DNA from: Vibrio sp. CAU 1672
Lineage (GTDB): Bacteria; Pseudomonadota; Gammaproteobacteria; Enterobacterales; Vibrionaceae
Assembly: GCF_029223195.1 (NCBI RefSeq)
Contig: NZ_JARHUF010000002.1
Location: 62,001-126,000 of the forward strand
Direction: 5' to 3'
Length of the DNA stretch: 64,000 nt
Position 1 is the first letter of the stretch. Every line of letters begins with the position of its first letter. The translations under genes were made by a program, and so were the position numbers. The notes under the pieces are model-generated. The model searched no databases. It was not told the DNA's origin and saw nothing but the letters and a program-made list of their open reading frames with translations. Shown here in pieces: positions 26,390-35,786 of the stretch.

Positions 26390-26746
26390 ATGGCAAGTCA
26401 ACCTATTAGCAATGCGGTACCGGCTGAGCAATTGATGCTCTCCAAAATGGAAGCGATGAAAACCCGGATTCAGCCTGACTTCAACGTAACGGCGAATCCT
26501 CTGGATATGCAACAGCTGAACGAGCCTCTCTCGTTCTCTCAGGCGATGACTAATGTGCTGGATACGGTGAATCAACATCAATCCGTTGCGAGCCAGAAGA
26601 TGACGGCAGTCGAAACCGGTCAAAGTGATGACTTGGTCGGAGCGATGGTCGCCAGCCAAAAAGCCAGCCTTTCTTTTAATTCCTTGATGCAGGTGCGTAA
26701 CAAGGTTGTGGCTTCCTTTGATGAAATTATGAAGATGCCGGTGTAA
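26390..26746 (+). CDS. fliE: lateral flagellar hook-basal body protein FliE
   Basis: A 118-residue protein with the FliE domain in the second half (LSFSQAMTNVLDTVNQHQSV, then SQKASLSFNSLMQVRNKVVA and SFDEIMKMPV at the end). FliE joins the MS ring to the proximal rod and is the first exported component. A ribosome site GGAGAAG lies 8 bases upstream. It is followed by fliF after 3 bases. Confidence 0.95.
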   Translation: MASQPISNAVPAEQLMLSKMEAMKTRIQPDFNVTANPLDMQQLNEPLSFSQAMTNVLDTVNQHQSVASQKMTAVETGQSDDLVGAMVASQKASLSFNSLMQVRNKVVASFDEIMKMPV

Positions 26747-26749
26747 ACG

Positions 26750-28501
26750 ATGTCAGAACTTTCCACTCAGGTCGCTTCGAATTCAGCAATGCATTCTGAC
26801 CAAAAACAAACATTCTCTTCCACCGGTGGTATGGACGAGCTTACCCGCAAGGCCAAGCAGTTATGGTCGAGCAGTCAGCGCAATTTGGTGTTGTCTGCTG
26901 TGCTGGCCGCGATTGTGGCGGCACTCATCGTGGTTGCTCTCTGGAGCTCTTCACAAAGCTTTCGCCCGTTGTACAGCCAGCAGGAACGTTTTGATATCGG
27001 TGAAATTGTATCGGTATTGGAAACGGAAGGTATTACTTACCGTATGCAGGAGCAGAACGGCCAGGTGCTGGTACCGGAAGGGGAAGTGGCCAGAATTCGG
27101 ATGCTACTTGCAGCAAAAGGGGTGAAAGCCAAGCTGCCAACCGGCCTGGACTCGCTCAACGAAGACAGCTCTTTGGGTACCAGCCAGTTTATGGAGAGCG
27201 CGCGCTATCGTCACGGTCTGGAAGGTGAGTTAGTACGTACTATCATGTCGCTCAACGCGGTGTCGAATGCGCGGGTACATCTGGCGATTCCACGACAGAC
27301 TCTGTTTGTACGCCAAAACCGTGAAAACCCATCCGCGTCGGTGATGCTTGAACTGAAACCCGGCGAGGATTTGAAACCGGATCAGGTCGAGGCGATCATC
27401 AACCTGATTGTCGGCAGCGTTACCGCGATGAAACCGGAATTTGTGTCGGTTATCGACCAATATGGCCGTTTGTTGAGCGCAGATGTAGCATCGCCAGAAG
27501 CGGGTAAAGTGAATTCGAAATACCTAGAATATCAGAAAAACGTTGAAAAGCAGATCATCCAGCGAGCGGCAGACATGCTGACACCAATTGTCGGGCCAAG
27601 TAACTTCCGAGTGCAAGTCGCTGCTGATATGGATTTTAACCAGGTCGAGGAGACGCGTGAGATCCTGGATAACGCACCGGTCGTGCGCAATGAACATACC
27701 ATTCATAACAATTCTGTCGATGAAATTGCTTTGGGTGTGCCGGGATCATTGAGTAATCAACCTCCGGTTACCGGAGATGAAAAAAATAGTGACAGCCAGA
27801 ATACCAATGCGCGTTCTGAAGTGAACCGACAATATGCGGTAGGAAGCAGCGTACGCCGTACTCAATACCAGCAAGGTCAGATCGAGAAGTTAAGTGTCTC
27901 AGTACTGCTTAATGCTCAGGCAGCACCCAATGGTACCGCCTGGACTGACGAAGAGAAGGCTCAAATCTCGGCGATGATCTCTGATGCTGTCGGGATTACG
28001 CCGGTTCGTGGGGACAGTTTAAGCCTGATGAGCTTTAACTTCACCCCGATTGATATTGTCTCTCCATCGGCTATTCCATGGTGGCAAGATTCAACGGTTC
28101 AGCAACCGCTGCGCTACGTGATCGGTGGTTTGCTTGGCCTGGCGATGATCTTCTTTGTACTGCGTCCTCTGATCATGCACCTCACCGGTTCAGATCGCCA
28201 GGCGCAGGTGCCGGAGTTAACAGAGCCGCAACAAGAACCGGTTTACGATAACCTGCAAACCCGTGAAGAGCGTGAACGTGAAGAAGTGCTTAACCGCCGC
28301 TTGTCGGAGAAAGGGATTGAAGTGTCTTCAGGTTTGGATGTGAACAGCGAAATGTTGCCGCCTCCGGGATCACCACTAGAAATTCAATTAAAACACCTAC
28401 AGCTTATCGCCAATGAAGAGCCTGAGCGTGTAGCCGAAGTACTGAAACAATGGGTAAACGTCAATGAACACAGCTCAGTCGACAACGAAGCAGAAGCTTA
28501 G
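26750..28501 (+). CDS. fliF: lateral flagellar MS-ring protein FliF
   Basis: A 583-residue ring protein. A first membrane helix (LVLSAVLAAIVAALIVVALW) begins near residue 45, then the ring-building motifs follow (RMLLAAKGVKAKLPTGLDSL, then RHGLEGELVRTIMSLNAVSN and ARVHLAIPRQTLFVRQNREN). A second helix lies near residues 452-475, and the C-terminal FliG-binding tail ends LKQWVNVNEHSS. It is full length. The C-terminus overlaps the fliG start by 38 bases. Confidence 0.96.
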   Translation: MSELSTQVASNSAMHSDQKQTFSSTGGMDELTRKAKQLWSSSQRNLVLSAVLAAIVAALIVVALWSSSQSFRPLYSQQERFDIGEIVSVLETEGITYRMQEQNGQVLVPEGEVARIRMLLAAKGVKAKLPTGLDSLNEDSSLGTSQFMESARYRHGLEGELVRTIMSLNAVSNARVHLAIPRQTLFVRQNRENPSASVMLELKPGEDLKPDQVEAIINLIVGSVTAMKPEFVSVIDQYGRLLSADVASPEAGKVNSKYLEYQKNVEKQIIQRAADMLTPIVGPSNFRVQVAADMDFNQVEETREILDNAPVVRNEHTIHNNSVDEIALGVPGSLSNQPPVTGDEKNSDSQNTNARSEVNRQYAVGSSVRRTQYQQGQIEKLSVSVLLNAQAAPNGTAWTDEEKAQISAMISDAVGITPVRGDSLSLMSFNFTPIDIVSPSAIPWWQDSTVQQPLRYVIGGLLGLAMIFFVLRPLIMHLTGSDRQAQVPELTEPQQEPVYDNLQTREEREREEVLNRRLSEKGIEVSSGLDVNSEMLPPPGSPLEIQLKHLQLIANEEPERVAEVLKQWVNVNEHSSVDNEAEA

Positions 28502-29483
28502 TCATGTAGAACAAACCGCGCTGGTGCTATTGGGCATGGGCGAAGATGCGGCTGCAAAGGTATTACGCCATTTCAGCCGTGATGAAACACAACGGGTCAC
28601 TAAAGCGATGGCTCGTTTAAGTGGGATCAAAAGTGACTCAGCCAGAGCCATTATTCAGAGCTTTTTTGAGGATTTTCGTCAACATAGTGGTATTCGGGGT
28701 GCTTCGAAAGAGTATCTGTCGAACACCTTGCGCAAAGCACTGGGTAACGACCTGGCCAAAGGGTTACTCAACAACCTGTACGGTGATGAGATCCGTAATA
28801 ACATGCAGCGGTTGCAGTGGGTTGAGGCTGAGGTCTTAGCCCGGTTCATCGCAGATGAGCACCCGCAGATGCAGGCGATTTTCCTTGGTTATTTGCCACC
28901 AGAAAGTTCTTCAGCGGTGTTGAAGCATCTGCCGGAGGATTACCATGATGAGCTGTTGTTCCGGATTGCACGTTTGCAGGATATTGATCATCAGGTTGCG
29001 AATGACCTCAATGAACTGATTGAGCGTTGCATTGAACAGGTCTCTGCTACCCAGAGCGCACCGCTTTCCGGAGTGAAGCAGGTCGCGGATATTATCAACC
29101 GTTTCGAGGGTGACCGTGCTGCCCTGATGGAGATGCTTAAGCTCCATGACGAAGAAGTGGTGGGAGAAATCGAACAGAACATGTTTGACTTTATGGTACT
29201 GGGGCGTCAACGCGAAGAAACCATGGATCTTCTGGTGCAGCAAGTGCCAGGCGAGCTGTGGGCGGTTGCGCTGAAAGGGGCAGAAATTACCTTGCAACAG
29301 GCGATCAAACGTTCAATGCCTCAGCGTATGGTTAAAACCTTGGAAACTGATATGCAAAACCGCGGCGCAGTGCCTTTGAGCCGCGTTGAAAGTGCGCGTC
29401 AAGAAATCATGCAAGTTGCGCGGGAGTTGAGTGACGCGGGTGAGATCGAGCTGGTGCTCTATCAAGAGCCGACGGTGGAGTAA
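28464..29483 (+). CDS. fliG: lateral flagellar motor switch protein FliG
   Basis: A 339-residue rotor protein of normal length. It has the N-terminal FliF-binding domain (EQTALVLLGMGEDAAAKVLR), the middle domain with the conserved EHPQ motif (ADEHPQMQAIFLGYLPPESS), and the C-terminal torque domain (EEVVGEIEQNMFDFMVLGRQ onward). FliG transmits stator force to the MS ring. The 38-base overlap with fliF argues for coupled translation. Confidence 0.96.
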   Translation: MNTAQSTTKQKLSHVEQTALVLLGMGEDAAAKVLRHFSRDETQRVTKAMARLSGIKSDSARAIIQSFFEDFRQHSGIRGASKEYLSNTLRKALGNDLAKGLLNNLYGDEIRNNMQRLQWVEAEVLARFIADEHPQMQAIFLGYLPPESSSAVLKHLPEDYHDELLFRIARLQDIDHQVANDLNELIERCIEQVSATQSAPLSGVKQVADIINRFEGDRAALMEMLKLHDEEVVGEIEQNMFDFMVLGRQREETMDLLVQQVPGELWAVALKGAEITLQQAIKRSMPQRMVKTLETDMQNRGAVPLSRVESARQEIMQVARELSDAGEIELVLYQEPTVE

Positions 29484-29487
29484 GCGG

Positions 29488-30264
29488 ATGGCAGGGCAAA
29501 ACAGCAAGCAATCAACGCGGAAAATGCGCTTACCTGCTTCGGGTTACCGTTTGCACCGGTTTCCCCCACTGGCTCAGCCAGCTAAAGTGGACGATGAGCT
29601 GGGCCTTGACAACAACGGTTGGCAAGATAACCAGGTCGACATGCAAGAACGCCTTGAAGCGGGTTTTCAGCAAGGCCTGCAACAGGGCCACGATGAAGGT
29701 ATTCGCCAGGGTTTAGAGCAAGGTAAGCAGCAAGGTTTACTCGAAGGTCAGAAAGAAGGGTTTCAAAAAGGCTATGTAGCCGGGGAGCAGTCTGGTAAGC
29801 AGACCTTTGCGGAGGCGGTTAAACCGGTCAATGAGCTTTATCAGGCGTTGTCTCGCTGGCAAAGTGAAAAAGAGCAACAGCAGCGCCACATTATTTGTGA
29901 GTTGGTACAGAAAGTCGCCCAGCAGGTAATCCGGGCTGAGTTGACTCTTATGCCACAGCAGATTTTAGCCTTAGTGGATGAAACGTTGGGCGCGATGCCG
30001 GGTAAAACGGAAAAGGTCATTGTGCACCTTAACCCACAAGATCTTGAGCGGATCAGCCAGGTTAATGCTGACTTGCCTGACGCCTGGCAGTTGGTCGCTA
30101 ATCCGGAACTGCCGGTCGGTGGTTGTCATTTGGTTACCGATGATGCGGAAGCCGATGCCAGCTGCGACTCGCGACTGGAAGCGTGCATGGATAACGTCAA
30201 GCAGCATCTGTTGGATGAAGTGACTACACCACAAGTTGAAGAGAGCCATGACCAGCCGCTTTGA
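29488..30264 (+). CDS. fliH: lateral flagellar export regulator FliH
   Basis: A 258-residue protein from ATG 29488, which has GGAG 7 bases upstream; the frame is open further left but only inside fliG. Residues about 50-105 form the Gly-rich GxxxG-type helix repeat typical of FliH (GFQQGLQQGHDEGIRQGLEQ, continuing GKQQGLLEGQKEGFQKG). The C-terminal domain (VQKVAQQVIRAELTLMPQQI) binds the FliI ATPase. It overlaps fliI by 17 bases. Confidence 0.92.
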   Translation: MAGQNSKQSTRKMRLPASGYRLHRFPPLAQPAKVDDELGLDNNGWQDNQVDMQERLEAGFQQGLQQGHDEGIRQGLEQGKQQGLLEGQKEGFQKGYVAGEQSGKQTFAEAVKPVNELYQALSRWQSEKEQQQRHIICELVQKVAQQVIRAELTLMPQQILALVDETLGAMPGKTEKVIVHLNPQDLERISQVNADLPDAWQLVANPELPVGGCHLVTDDAEADASCDSRLEACMDNVKQHLLDEVTTPQVEESHDQPL

Positions 30265-31597
30265 GCAAGATTTGTTGAGCGAAAGACTGAGCGATGCAAT
30301 TGCATCGCTCGATTCGATCCCGGTCGCCCGGGTGACCGGTCGGCTGATCAAGGTCAATGGCATGATGTTACAAGCTGTGGGCTGCCGGTTTAAACTGGAA
30401 CAGCGTTGCCTGGTAGAGACAGCAGAAGGTGACATGATAGAAGCCCAGGTGGTGGGCTTTGAGCATACCGTCGCCTACCTGATGCCCCTTCGCCGTTTAG
30501 GTGGCCTGTTTGCCGGCGCAAAAGTGGTGCCGCTTGATGGGGACAGCACGGTACAAATCAGCAGCCAATGGCTGGGGCGGGTGGTGAACGGCATGGGTGA
30601 GCCTTTCGATGACGGCCCGGCGCTTAAAGGGGGAGAGCGAGTTTCACTTGAACCCAAGCCGATTAACCCACTAAGACGTCGTCCGGTTGATACCCCTTTG
30701 AATGTTGGTGTACGAGCGATTAACGGCCTGCTCACCGTTGGTAAAGGCCAGCGAATTGGCTTGATGGCGGGCAGCGGCGTGGGTAAAAGTGTGCTGATGG
30801 GAATGATCACGCAAAATACGGAAGCTGATGTCATCGTTGTTGGCCTGATTGGTGAACGGGGCCGGGAAGTAAGAGAGTTTATCGAACGCAACCTCACCCC
30901 GGAAGCGCGCCAGAAAGCCATTATTATTGCCGCACCTGCCGACGAGTCACCTTTGATGCGCTTGCGTGCTACTTTACTATGCCACCGTGTGGCGGAATAT
31001 TTTCGTGATAATGGTAAAGATGTGTTGCTGTTGATGGACTCGTTGACCCGTTATGCGATGGCGCAGCGAGAAATTGCGTTGTCGTTGGGTGAGCCTCCGG
31101 CTTCACGGGGTTATCCGCCGTCAGTGTTCAGTGTCCTGCCACAGTTACTTGAGCGGGCAGGTAACAGTGAGAACCCGCACGGCAGCCTGACGGCTATCTA
31201 TACCGTGCTGGCTGAGGGGGATGATCAGCAAGATCCTGTGGTGGACTCGGCGCGGGCGATCCTTGATGGTCACGTGGTGTTATCGCGCCAACTGGCAGAG
31301 CAGGGACATTATCCGGCAATTGATATCAATGCCTCGATCAGCCGTTGTATGTCAGCTTGTACCCAGGAAGCGCACAGTACCATTGCCAACCAGTTTCGTC
31401 AGCTGTACTCCAATTATCTGCAGGTTAAAGAGCTGTTACCATTGGGGGGCTATCAGCCGGGACAGGATCCGGAGTTAGATCGCGCCGTGGCCATGTATCC
31501 ACAGCTCAGAGCTTATTTGCAGCAGGCGGTCAGTGAATCGGTGGATTACCCGAGCAGTTTGACTGAACTGGCACAGCTATTCCAAGCGGCACAATAA
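30248..31597 (+). CDS. fliI: lateral flagellar export ATPase FliI
   Basis: A 449-residue ATPase. Walker A is GLMAGSGVGKSVLMG near residue 176, followed by GLIGERGREVREF, then the Walker B region DVLLLMDSLTRYAMAQREI and GEPPASRGYPPSVFS. These are hallmark FliI motifs, related to F1-ATPase beta subunits. ATG 30248 is preferred to the TTG at 30236 because family members start shortly before the SERL-type helix. It energises export with FliH and FliJ. Confidence 0.96.
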   Translation: MTSRFEQDLLSERLSDAIASLDSIPVARVTGRLIKVNGMMLQAVGCRFKLEQRCLVETAEGDMIEAQVVGFEHTVAYLMPLRRLGGLFAGAKVVPLDGDSTVQISSQWLGRVVNGMGEPFDDGPALKGGERVSLEPKPINPLRRRPVDTPLNVGVRAINGLLTVGKGQRIGLMAGSGVGKSVLMGMITQNTEADVIVVGLIGERGREVREFIERNLTPEARQKAIIIAAPADESPLMRLRATLLCHRVAEYFRDNGKDVLLLMDSLTRYAMAQREIALSLGEPPASRGYPPSVFSVLPQLLERAGNSENPHGSLTAIYTVLAEGDDQQDPVVDSARAILDGHVVLSRQLAEQGHYPAIDINASISRCMSACTQEAHSTIANQFRQLYSNYLQVKELLPLGGYQPGQDPELDRAVAMYPQLRAYLQQAVSESVDYPSSLTELAQLFQAAQ

Positions 31598-31622
31598 TGG
31601 ATTTCTTCACTGGTAAGAGAAA

Positions 31623-32063
31623 ATGGAAGCAAAACTAAAAGCGGTGGGGAAGCTGCAGCAGGTTGAGGAAAAGCAACGTGACAGAGTGGGTCAGCAGCTC
31701 GAATTGATGCGTCAGCGCCACAGCCACCTCAAAATGCAGTTGCAACAGCTGTCGGCGCTAAAGAGTCATGCCGGTAAATCAGTCCAGGCGGTACCGGCGA
31801 TGAACAGTGCAACCTTGATGAACCTCAATCGTGTCGATCAAATGTTGCAAAAAATGCTGGTGCATCATGAACAAGAGCAAGCCCTGATGGAGGCACAGTG
31901 TTCCTCGGTACAGAAGGAACTGGAACATAAACATGCGCGTATTCAGGGGCTGGAGAGTGTGCTGGAGCGTTGGCGGAAAAAGCAGCGCTACGAGAAAGCC
32001 TGTAAAGAGCAGAAGTTGATAGAAGATATTATCAACTCCCGCCTTAAGAAAAAAAGCCTTTAA
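31623..32063 (+). CDS. fliJ: lateral flagellar export protein FliJ
   Basis: A 146-residue, almost entirely coiled-coil protein rich in Gln, Glu, Lys and Leu (VGKLQQVEEKQRDRVGQQLE, then a second helix of charged repeats). Size and location directly after fliI fit FliJ, the stalk-like partner of the FliI ring. It is last gene of the motY-to-fliJ operon. Its stop overlaps the stop of the convergent protease gene by 4 bases. Confidence 0.88.
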   Translation: MEAKLKAVGKLQQVEEKQRDRVGQQLELMRQRHSHLKMQLQQLSALKSHAGKSVQAVPAMNSATLMNLNRVDQMLQKMLVHHEQEQALMEAQCSSVQKELEHKHARIQGLESVLERWRKKQRYEKACKEQKLIEDIINSRLKKKSL

Positions 32064-33112
32064 ACCTTAGCGCCCGGTTTACGGCGGCGGTTCCATGCCA
32101 ACATACCACCTAACATCAACAGCCAGGCATTAAGTGCGCCGCCGCCAGAGTTGCTTTTTTTGCTCTCTTTGTCTTCCGGTTCAAAGCCATTATCGCCTTG
32201 GCTATGGTAGCCTTCACTCTGCGCCAGAGCCGGGTCGTAGGTCGTTTTAACGCCGCTGCTGCTGTGGCTTTCTATCCATGCGTTGTAGTGCAGCACTTCA
32301 GTAAACACACTTGGGATGCTTTCCGTCTCACAGATTTTAGCACCGTAGCTAACAATACCGATTTGCTGGTAGTGGTGGTTGTCATCCAGATAAGTCAGTG
32401 GTCCGCCCGAGTCACCAGCACAGATGGCGGTGTATTCCCGATCTGGAAACCCATTAGCGCATAGCGATTCGTCGGCGTTAAAACCGGGCGCGGGCAACAT
32501 ATCGTAGCATTGTGTATCGCTCAGTGGCATGACTTCTGCCGTTTGCAGGTAATCCGGCCCTTGCTCCTGGCTGCTGTCAGTCAGCCCCAGGCCAAAGATC
32601 TGATATGCGCTTTTGTCGCTGTAATCACCAAAATCCTGGGGTAAGGTTATGGACTGGACATTATCGGTGATCGGGTAGGTTAACTCGAGCAGGGCAATAT
32701 CGTTGATCCAGAAGTTGTCCGGATTATATTCCGGGTGGATAATGATGTTACGCACATCTTTAAACTCTTCCACATAAACATCATTGCCAGTCGGGTTTTT
32801 CAGCAGTACCCGGAGATCATTTTCAGTCCAGCCATCGACAAACACATCGTTATACACGCAGTGTGCCGCAGTCATAATATAACGGTCATTCACGACTGAG
32901 CCACCACAGATGTTGGAAAACTTGGATTCTCCGGTACGATGTAAAATTAAACGGGCGAAAAACGGCAGCTGATCTTCACCAGCCTGCTGGCCGCCAATAA
33001 TCGCTGGCGAAATACTGGGGTCATTCATCGCAATAAGTGGCTGTGAGCTGGCCAGTGCTGTGGCGGGTAAAGCCAGCAATGCCAGACCGATGAGGGGACG
33101 GAAAACGTTCAT
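32060..33112 (-). CDS. trypsin-like serine protease with GlyGly-CTERM anchor
   Basis: A 350-residue secreted protease. The signal peptide covers roughly residues 1-22 (cleavage after ALA). A mature S1 domain starts near IIGGQQAGEDQLPFFARL. The triad is visible: His84 in TAAHC, Asp138 in NDIALLEL and Ser235 in GDSGGP. The C-terminus has a linker, then SGGGALNAWLLMLGGMLAW and RRRK, the GlyGly-CTERM sorting signal processed by rhombosortase in Vibrio, linked to type II secretion and surface attachment. A ribosome site AAGGA precedes ATG. It is convergent with fliJ and not part of the flagellar operon. Confidence 0.93.
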   Translation of the reverse strand: MNVFRPLIGLALLALPATALASSQPLIAMNDPSISPAIIGGQQAGEDQLPFFARLILHRTGESKFSNICGGSVVNDRYIMTAAHCVYNDVFVDGWTENDLRVLLKNPTGNDVYVEEFKDVRNIIIHPEYNPDNFWINDIALLELTYPITDNVQSITLPQDFGDYSDKSAYQIFGLGLTDSSQEQGPDYLQTAEVMPLSDTQCYDMLPAPGFNADESLCANGFPDREYTAICAGDSGGPLTYLDDNHHYQQIGIVSYGAKICETESIPSVFTEVLHYNAWIESHSSSGVKTTYDPALAQSEGYHSQGDNGFEPEDKESKKSNSGGGALNAWLLMLGGMLAWNRRRKPGAKV

Positions 33113-33423
33113 ACAGACATCCTTGAACTTGGGTTAGTTAATCTAGTTATATACACAGTTACATGACGAAGTAGCAAAAGCTGCAATTAATTTTATCGAT
33201 GAATATCAAAATACCATTATAGTCCGGTGAGTTATTAATGTTGCATCGTAATGCATCAGGCAGGGAGGAGGAAGGAGCATTGTGGGTCGTTGTGTGACTT
33301 GTTAATTAAGATTGGCCAAATTGTGACGGGAATGAAGCTCTGGCAATCTGCTTGTTTAAAAAATCACCTTTATCAGCTAGCGTTTTGATAGTTAAGCGAC
33401 ATCATGATACAGGGAGAGAGTGC
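33113..33423. other. intergenic region between protease and SRPBCC gene
   Basis: About 310 bases without a reading frame that looks real. It holds the divergent promoters of the protease (minus) and the SRPBCC gene (plus). An AT-rich tract lies at 33180-33240. I see no clear operator or RNA structure. Confidence 0.5.
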
Positions 33424-33870
33424 ATGTTGAGTCTGAGTTATCATGTAGAGATTGGTGCCAGCCCACAGCGCGTATGGAAGGTGCTTACGAATGCGGCGTT
33501 ATATCAGCGCTGGGTACAAGTTTTTTCTCCGCAATCACACTTTGATGCCAATTGGCAAGAGTGTGTTGATCTGACGTTTACTGCTCCCGATATGGATGGC
33601 CCCCGTGCACTGATTGATACTGTTCCGCCTTTTGAGACGCTGGAATACCATCATGTCGCGACTTTTGATCCACGCAGTTGCCAATGTCTCGGCAGTGATA
33701 TTACAGCGAGATGGACGGGATCGCGTGAAACTTACCAACTGAGCATGGTGCAACAACGATTGTTGTTGAGTGTGACTATCCAGACCCACAGCGATTTTGT
33801 CACTATGTTCAATTACGGCTGGGAAAAAGCCTTACCTTTAATCAAGGCGATCAGTGAAGAGGAGCCATAA
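33424..33870 (+). CDS. SRPBCC-family (START/polyketide cyclase-like) protein
   Basis: A 148-residue soluble protein from ATG 33424, with GGGAGAG 8 bases before it. The opening YHVEIGASPQRVWKVLTNAA and the WVQVFSPQSHF, LIDTVPPFETLEYHHV pattern are typical of the SRPBCC fold, which forms a hydrophobic ligand pocket. No partner enzyme is adjacent, so substrate and role are unknown. The C-terminal helix ends NYGWEKALPLIKAI, also typical of the fold. It stands alone, 87 bases before the PHP gene. Confidence 0.8.
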   Translation: MLSLSYHVEIGASPQRVWKVLTNAALYQRWVQVFSPQSHFDANWQECVDLTFTAPDMDGPRALIDTVPPFETLEYHHVATFDPRSCQCLGSDITARWTGSRETYQLSMVQQRLLLSVTIQTHSDFVTMFNYGWEKALPLIKAISEEEP

Positions 33871-33957
33871 ACGGGAGTGATAACCGTCCAGTGTGGCTGG
33901 ATCTGACCGGAGATGAGTATACAATGTCTGCAGCTAAAGATGCCAAGAGAGTAACAA

Positions 33958-34710
33958 ATGGAACTGAAGGTAGATACGCATACTCATACTTACGCCAGTG
34001 GTCATGCATACAGCACTTTGATTGAAAATGCCCGCCTGGCTAAAGAAAACGGGCTGGACATGTTTTGTACCACCGACCATGCGGAGTCCATGCCGGGCGC
34101 ACCTCATTATTGGTTCTTCTCCAATCAGCGAGTATTGCCGCGTTTTCTAGATGGCGTGGCTATCATTCGTGGTGTGGAATCAAACCTGCTGAATACCGAA
34201 GGGGAAATCGATCTGCATCCCAGTGTTGATCGTAACCTCGATTGGGTGATCGCCAGTTTTCATGAGCCGGTGTTCCACCCGGCGAATAGTGCCGCTCATA
34301 CCGACGCACTGTTGAATGCAATTCAGGGTGGACGCGTGGATGCATTAGGCCATCTGGGCAATCCCAATTTTGATTTTGATTTTGAGGAAGTACTGCAATG
34401 TGCCAAAGAGCACCATGTTGCGATTGAGATCAATAACACCACACTAAAAGGTAATAGCCGGGTCGGCAGTGTGGAGCGTTGCTATCAGATTGCCGAGATC
34501 GGTAACAAGTTGGGTGTCTATTTCACCACCGGCAGTGATGCTCACTTTTGTCATGATGTAGGCAACCTGGACTTAGTCAGTGAAATGCTGGATAAAGTGG
34601 GGGTAGCCAGTGAGCAAGTCATCACCCATTCCGCTCAGCAGTTTTTGGCGTTTTTAGAGCTGCGTGGCCGGGCGCCTGTTGCGGAATACGCCGGGTTGCG
34701 TCGCAAATAA
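33958..34710 (+). CDS. ycdX: PHP-domain phosphoesterase, YcdX family
   Basis: A 250-residue metal-dependent phosphatase. The PHP metal ligands are visible in order: [73 protein letters not shown] and [11 protein letters not shown]. These His, Asp and Glu residues form the trinuclear zinc site of the E. coli YcdX family. E. coli YcdX has been linked to swarming in published work, which fits the setting between lateral flagella and scrABC, though no direct link is shown here. Length is normal. Confidence 0.93.
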   Translation: MELKVDTHTHTYASGHAYSTLIENARLAKENGLDMFCTTDHAESMPGAPHYWFFSNQRVLPRFLDGVAIIRGVESNLLNTEGEIDLHPSVDRNLDWVIASFHEPVFHPANSAAHTDALLNAIQGGRVDALGHLGNPNFDFDFEEVLQCAKEHHVAIEINNTTLKGNSRVGSVERCYQIAEIGNKLGVYFTTGSDAHFCHDVGNLDLVSEMLDKVGVASEQVITHSAQQFLAFLELRGRAPVAEYAGLRRK

Positions 34711-34794
34711 GGTGTTACCATTTCGCCTGTTATTTCCTGACCATTGCTTTAAACTGGGCATTGCAACCGGGGCATACGACATCCGGAGATAATA

Positions 34795-35202
34795 ATGGAG
34801 AAAGCAGTAATAATGTTACGTCAATTAATGCTTGGATGTGTATTAGCACTTAGCTCAAGCTATACCCTTGCCGAAGCCGTCGACTTAAAACACAACATGA
34901 AACAAATGAAGTTGGAATTTAAGCAGGCAGCACAAGCGTCCGATGTGCAAAGTATGAAGTCAGCGATTGATAATTTGCAGGCCTTGGTCGAGCAATCTAA
35001 GCGTGGTGATTACCCGCCAGAAAAATTTGACCTGTATCTGGAAGGTTTTAATAAGTTGTCGGTTACGCTGGATAATATCGAAGCAGAGTTGGAAGCCGGC
35101 AAGCTGGATAAAGCGCAGCAGCAGCTGCGAGAGGTGGATCAGTTGCGTGAAGAGTATCATGACAAGCGTAACCCAAGCATCTGGAGCAAACTGTTTGGTT
35201 AA
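34795..35202 (+). CDS. cybC: periplasmic cytochrome b562
   Basis: A 135-residue protein with a signal peptide (LMLGCVLALSSSYTLAEA, cleavage after LAEA) and a four-helix bundle. The mature protein aligns with E. coli cytochrome b562: the heme-ligand Met in DLKHNMKQMK near the mature N-terminus and the heme-ligand His in REEYHDKRNP near the C-terminus are both present. It binds heme non-covalently and has an unsettled electron-transfer role. ATG 34795 has GGAG 6 bases upstream; ATG 34813 is an alternative. A terminator follows. Confidence 0.88.
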   Translation: MEKAVIMLRQLMLGCVLALSSSYTLAEAVDLKHNMKQMKLEFKQAAQASDVQSMKSAIDNLQALVEQSKRGDYPPEKFDLYLEGFNKLSVTLDNIEAELEAGKLDKAQQQLREVDQLREEYHDKRNPSIWSKLFG

Positions 35203-35218
35203 GTTTGACTCGTGACAT

Positions 35219-35245
35219 AAAGCTCGCCCGGTGCGAGCTTTTTTA
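35219..35245 (+). terminator. rho-independent terminator of cybC
   Basis: AGCTCGC and GCGAGCT form a 7-bp GC-rich stem with a 5-base loop, followed by TTTTTT. It lies 18 bases after the cybC stop. Confidence 0.9.
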
Positions 35246-35423
35246 TTGCCTGATGGTCAGCTCTCGGGGACTGGATTGGCTCATTCCTTGGTGTCAGGAA
35301 AATTAATGTTGTGTTAATGCAATCAGGCATAAAACCTGTGAGTTAGTAATCACTTATTAAAGCTATTTTTGAGATGTAACCGCAGATTAGGTACGCTGGC
35401 GTAAACAATGTTAATAGCCTGTT

Positions 35424-35786
35424 ATGCGTAGAGATATCCCTTTTTATCGCTCCATGTTATTGACCAGTGCCTTTAGTTGGGTGCTGGTGACACTGATGCC
35501 AGTTATCAATGCTCACGGTAACGGCGCTGGTGTATGGGCGACACTCTGCACACTCAATGGCTTTAAGTTTGTGCAAATCGAACAAGCTGATCGTTCTGTT
35601 ACCCATAAGGGTAAATCCTGCCCGTTCAGTCACTTCTCTTCTTTTCATTGCGATTCACTTCCAACTGCACTTGTACTTTCACGCTTGAACTGGGTGATTT
35701 CTGACAGCTACACTTTTTTGGCTCTAAGTGTGCGATTTGAAACACCGGTTGCCAGAGCACCGCCGTTATTGTTGATAAATTTCTAA
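35424..35786 (+). CDS. DUF2946-like small exported protein
   Basis: A 120-residue protein. The N-terminus has a hydrophobic segment (SMLLTSAFSWVLVTLMPVIN) that could be a signal anchor. It then has VWATLCTLNGFKFVQI and a KGKSCPFSHFSSFHCDSLP motif. This C...G...V...CPF...H pattern is that of DUF2946 proteins, found near copper-related genes elsewhere. No metal gene is adjacent here. The ribosome site is weak. Its 3' end overlaps the convergent VOC gene by 21 bases. Confidence 0.62.
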   Translation: MRRDIPFYRSMLLTSAFSWVLVTLMPVINAHGNGAGVWATLCTLNGFKFVQIEQADRSVTHKGKSCPFSHFSSFHCDSLPTALVLSRLNWVISDSYTFLALSVRFETPVARAPPLLLINF

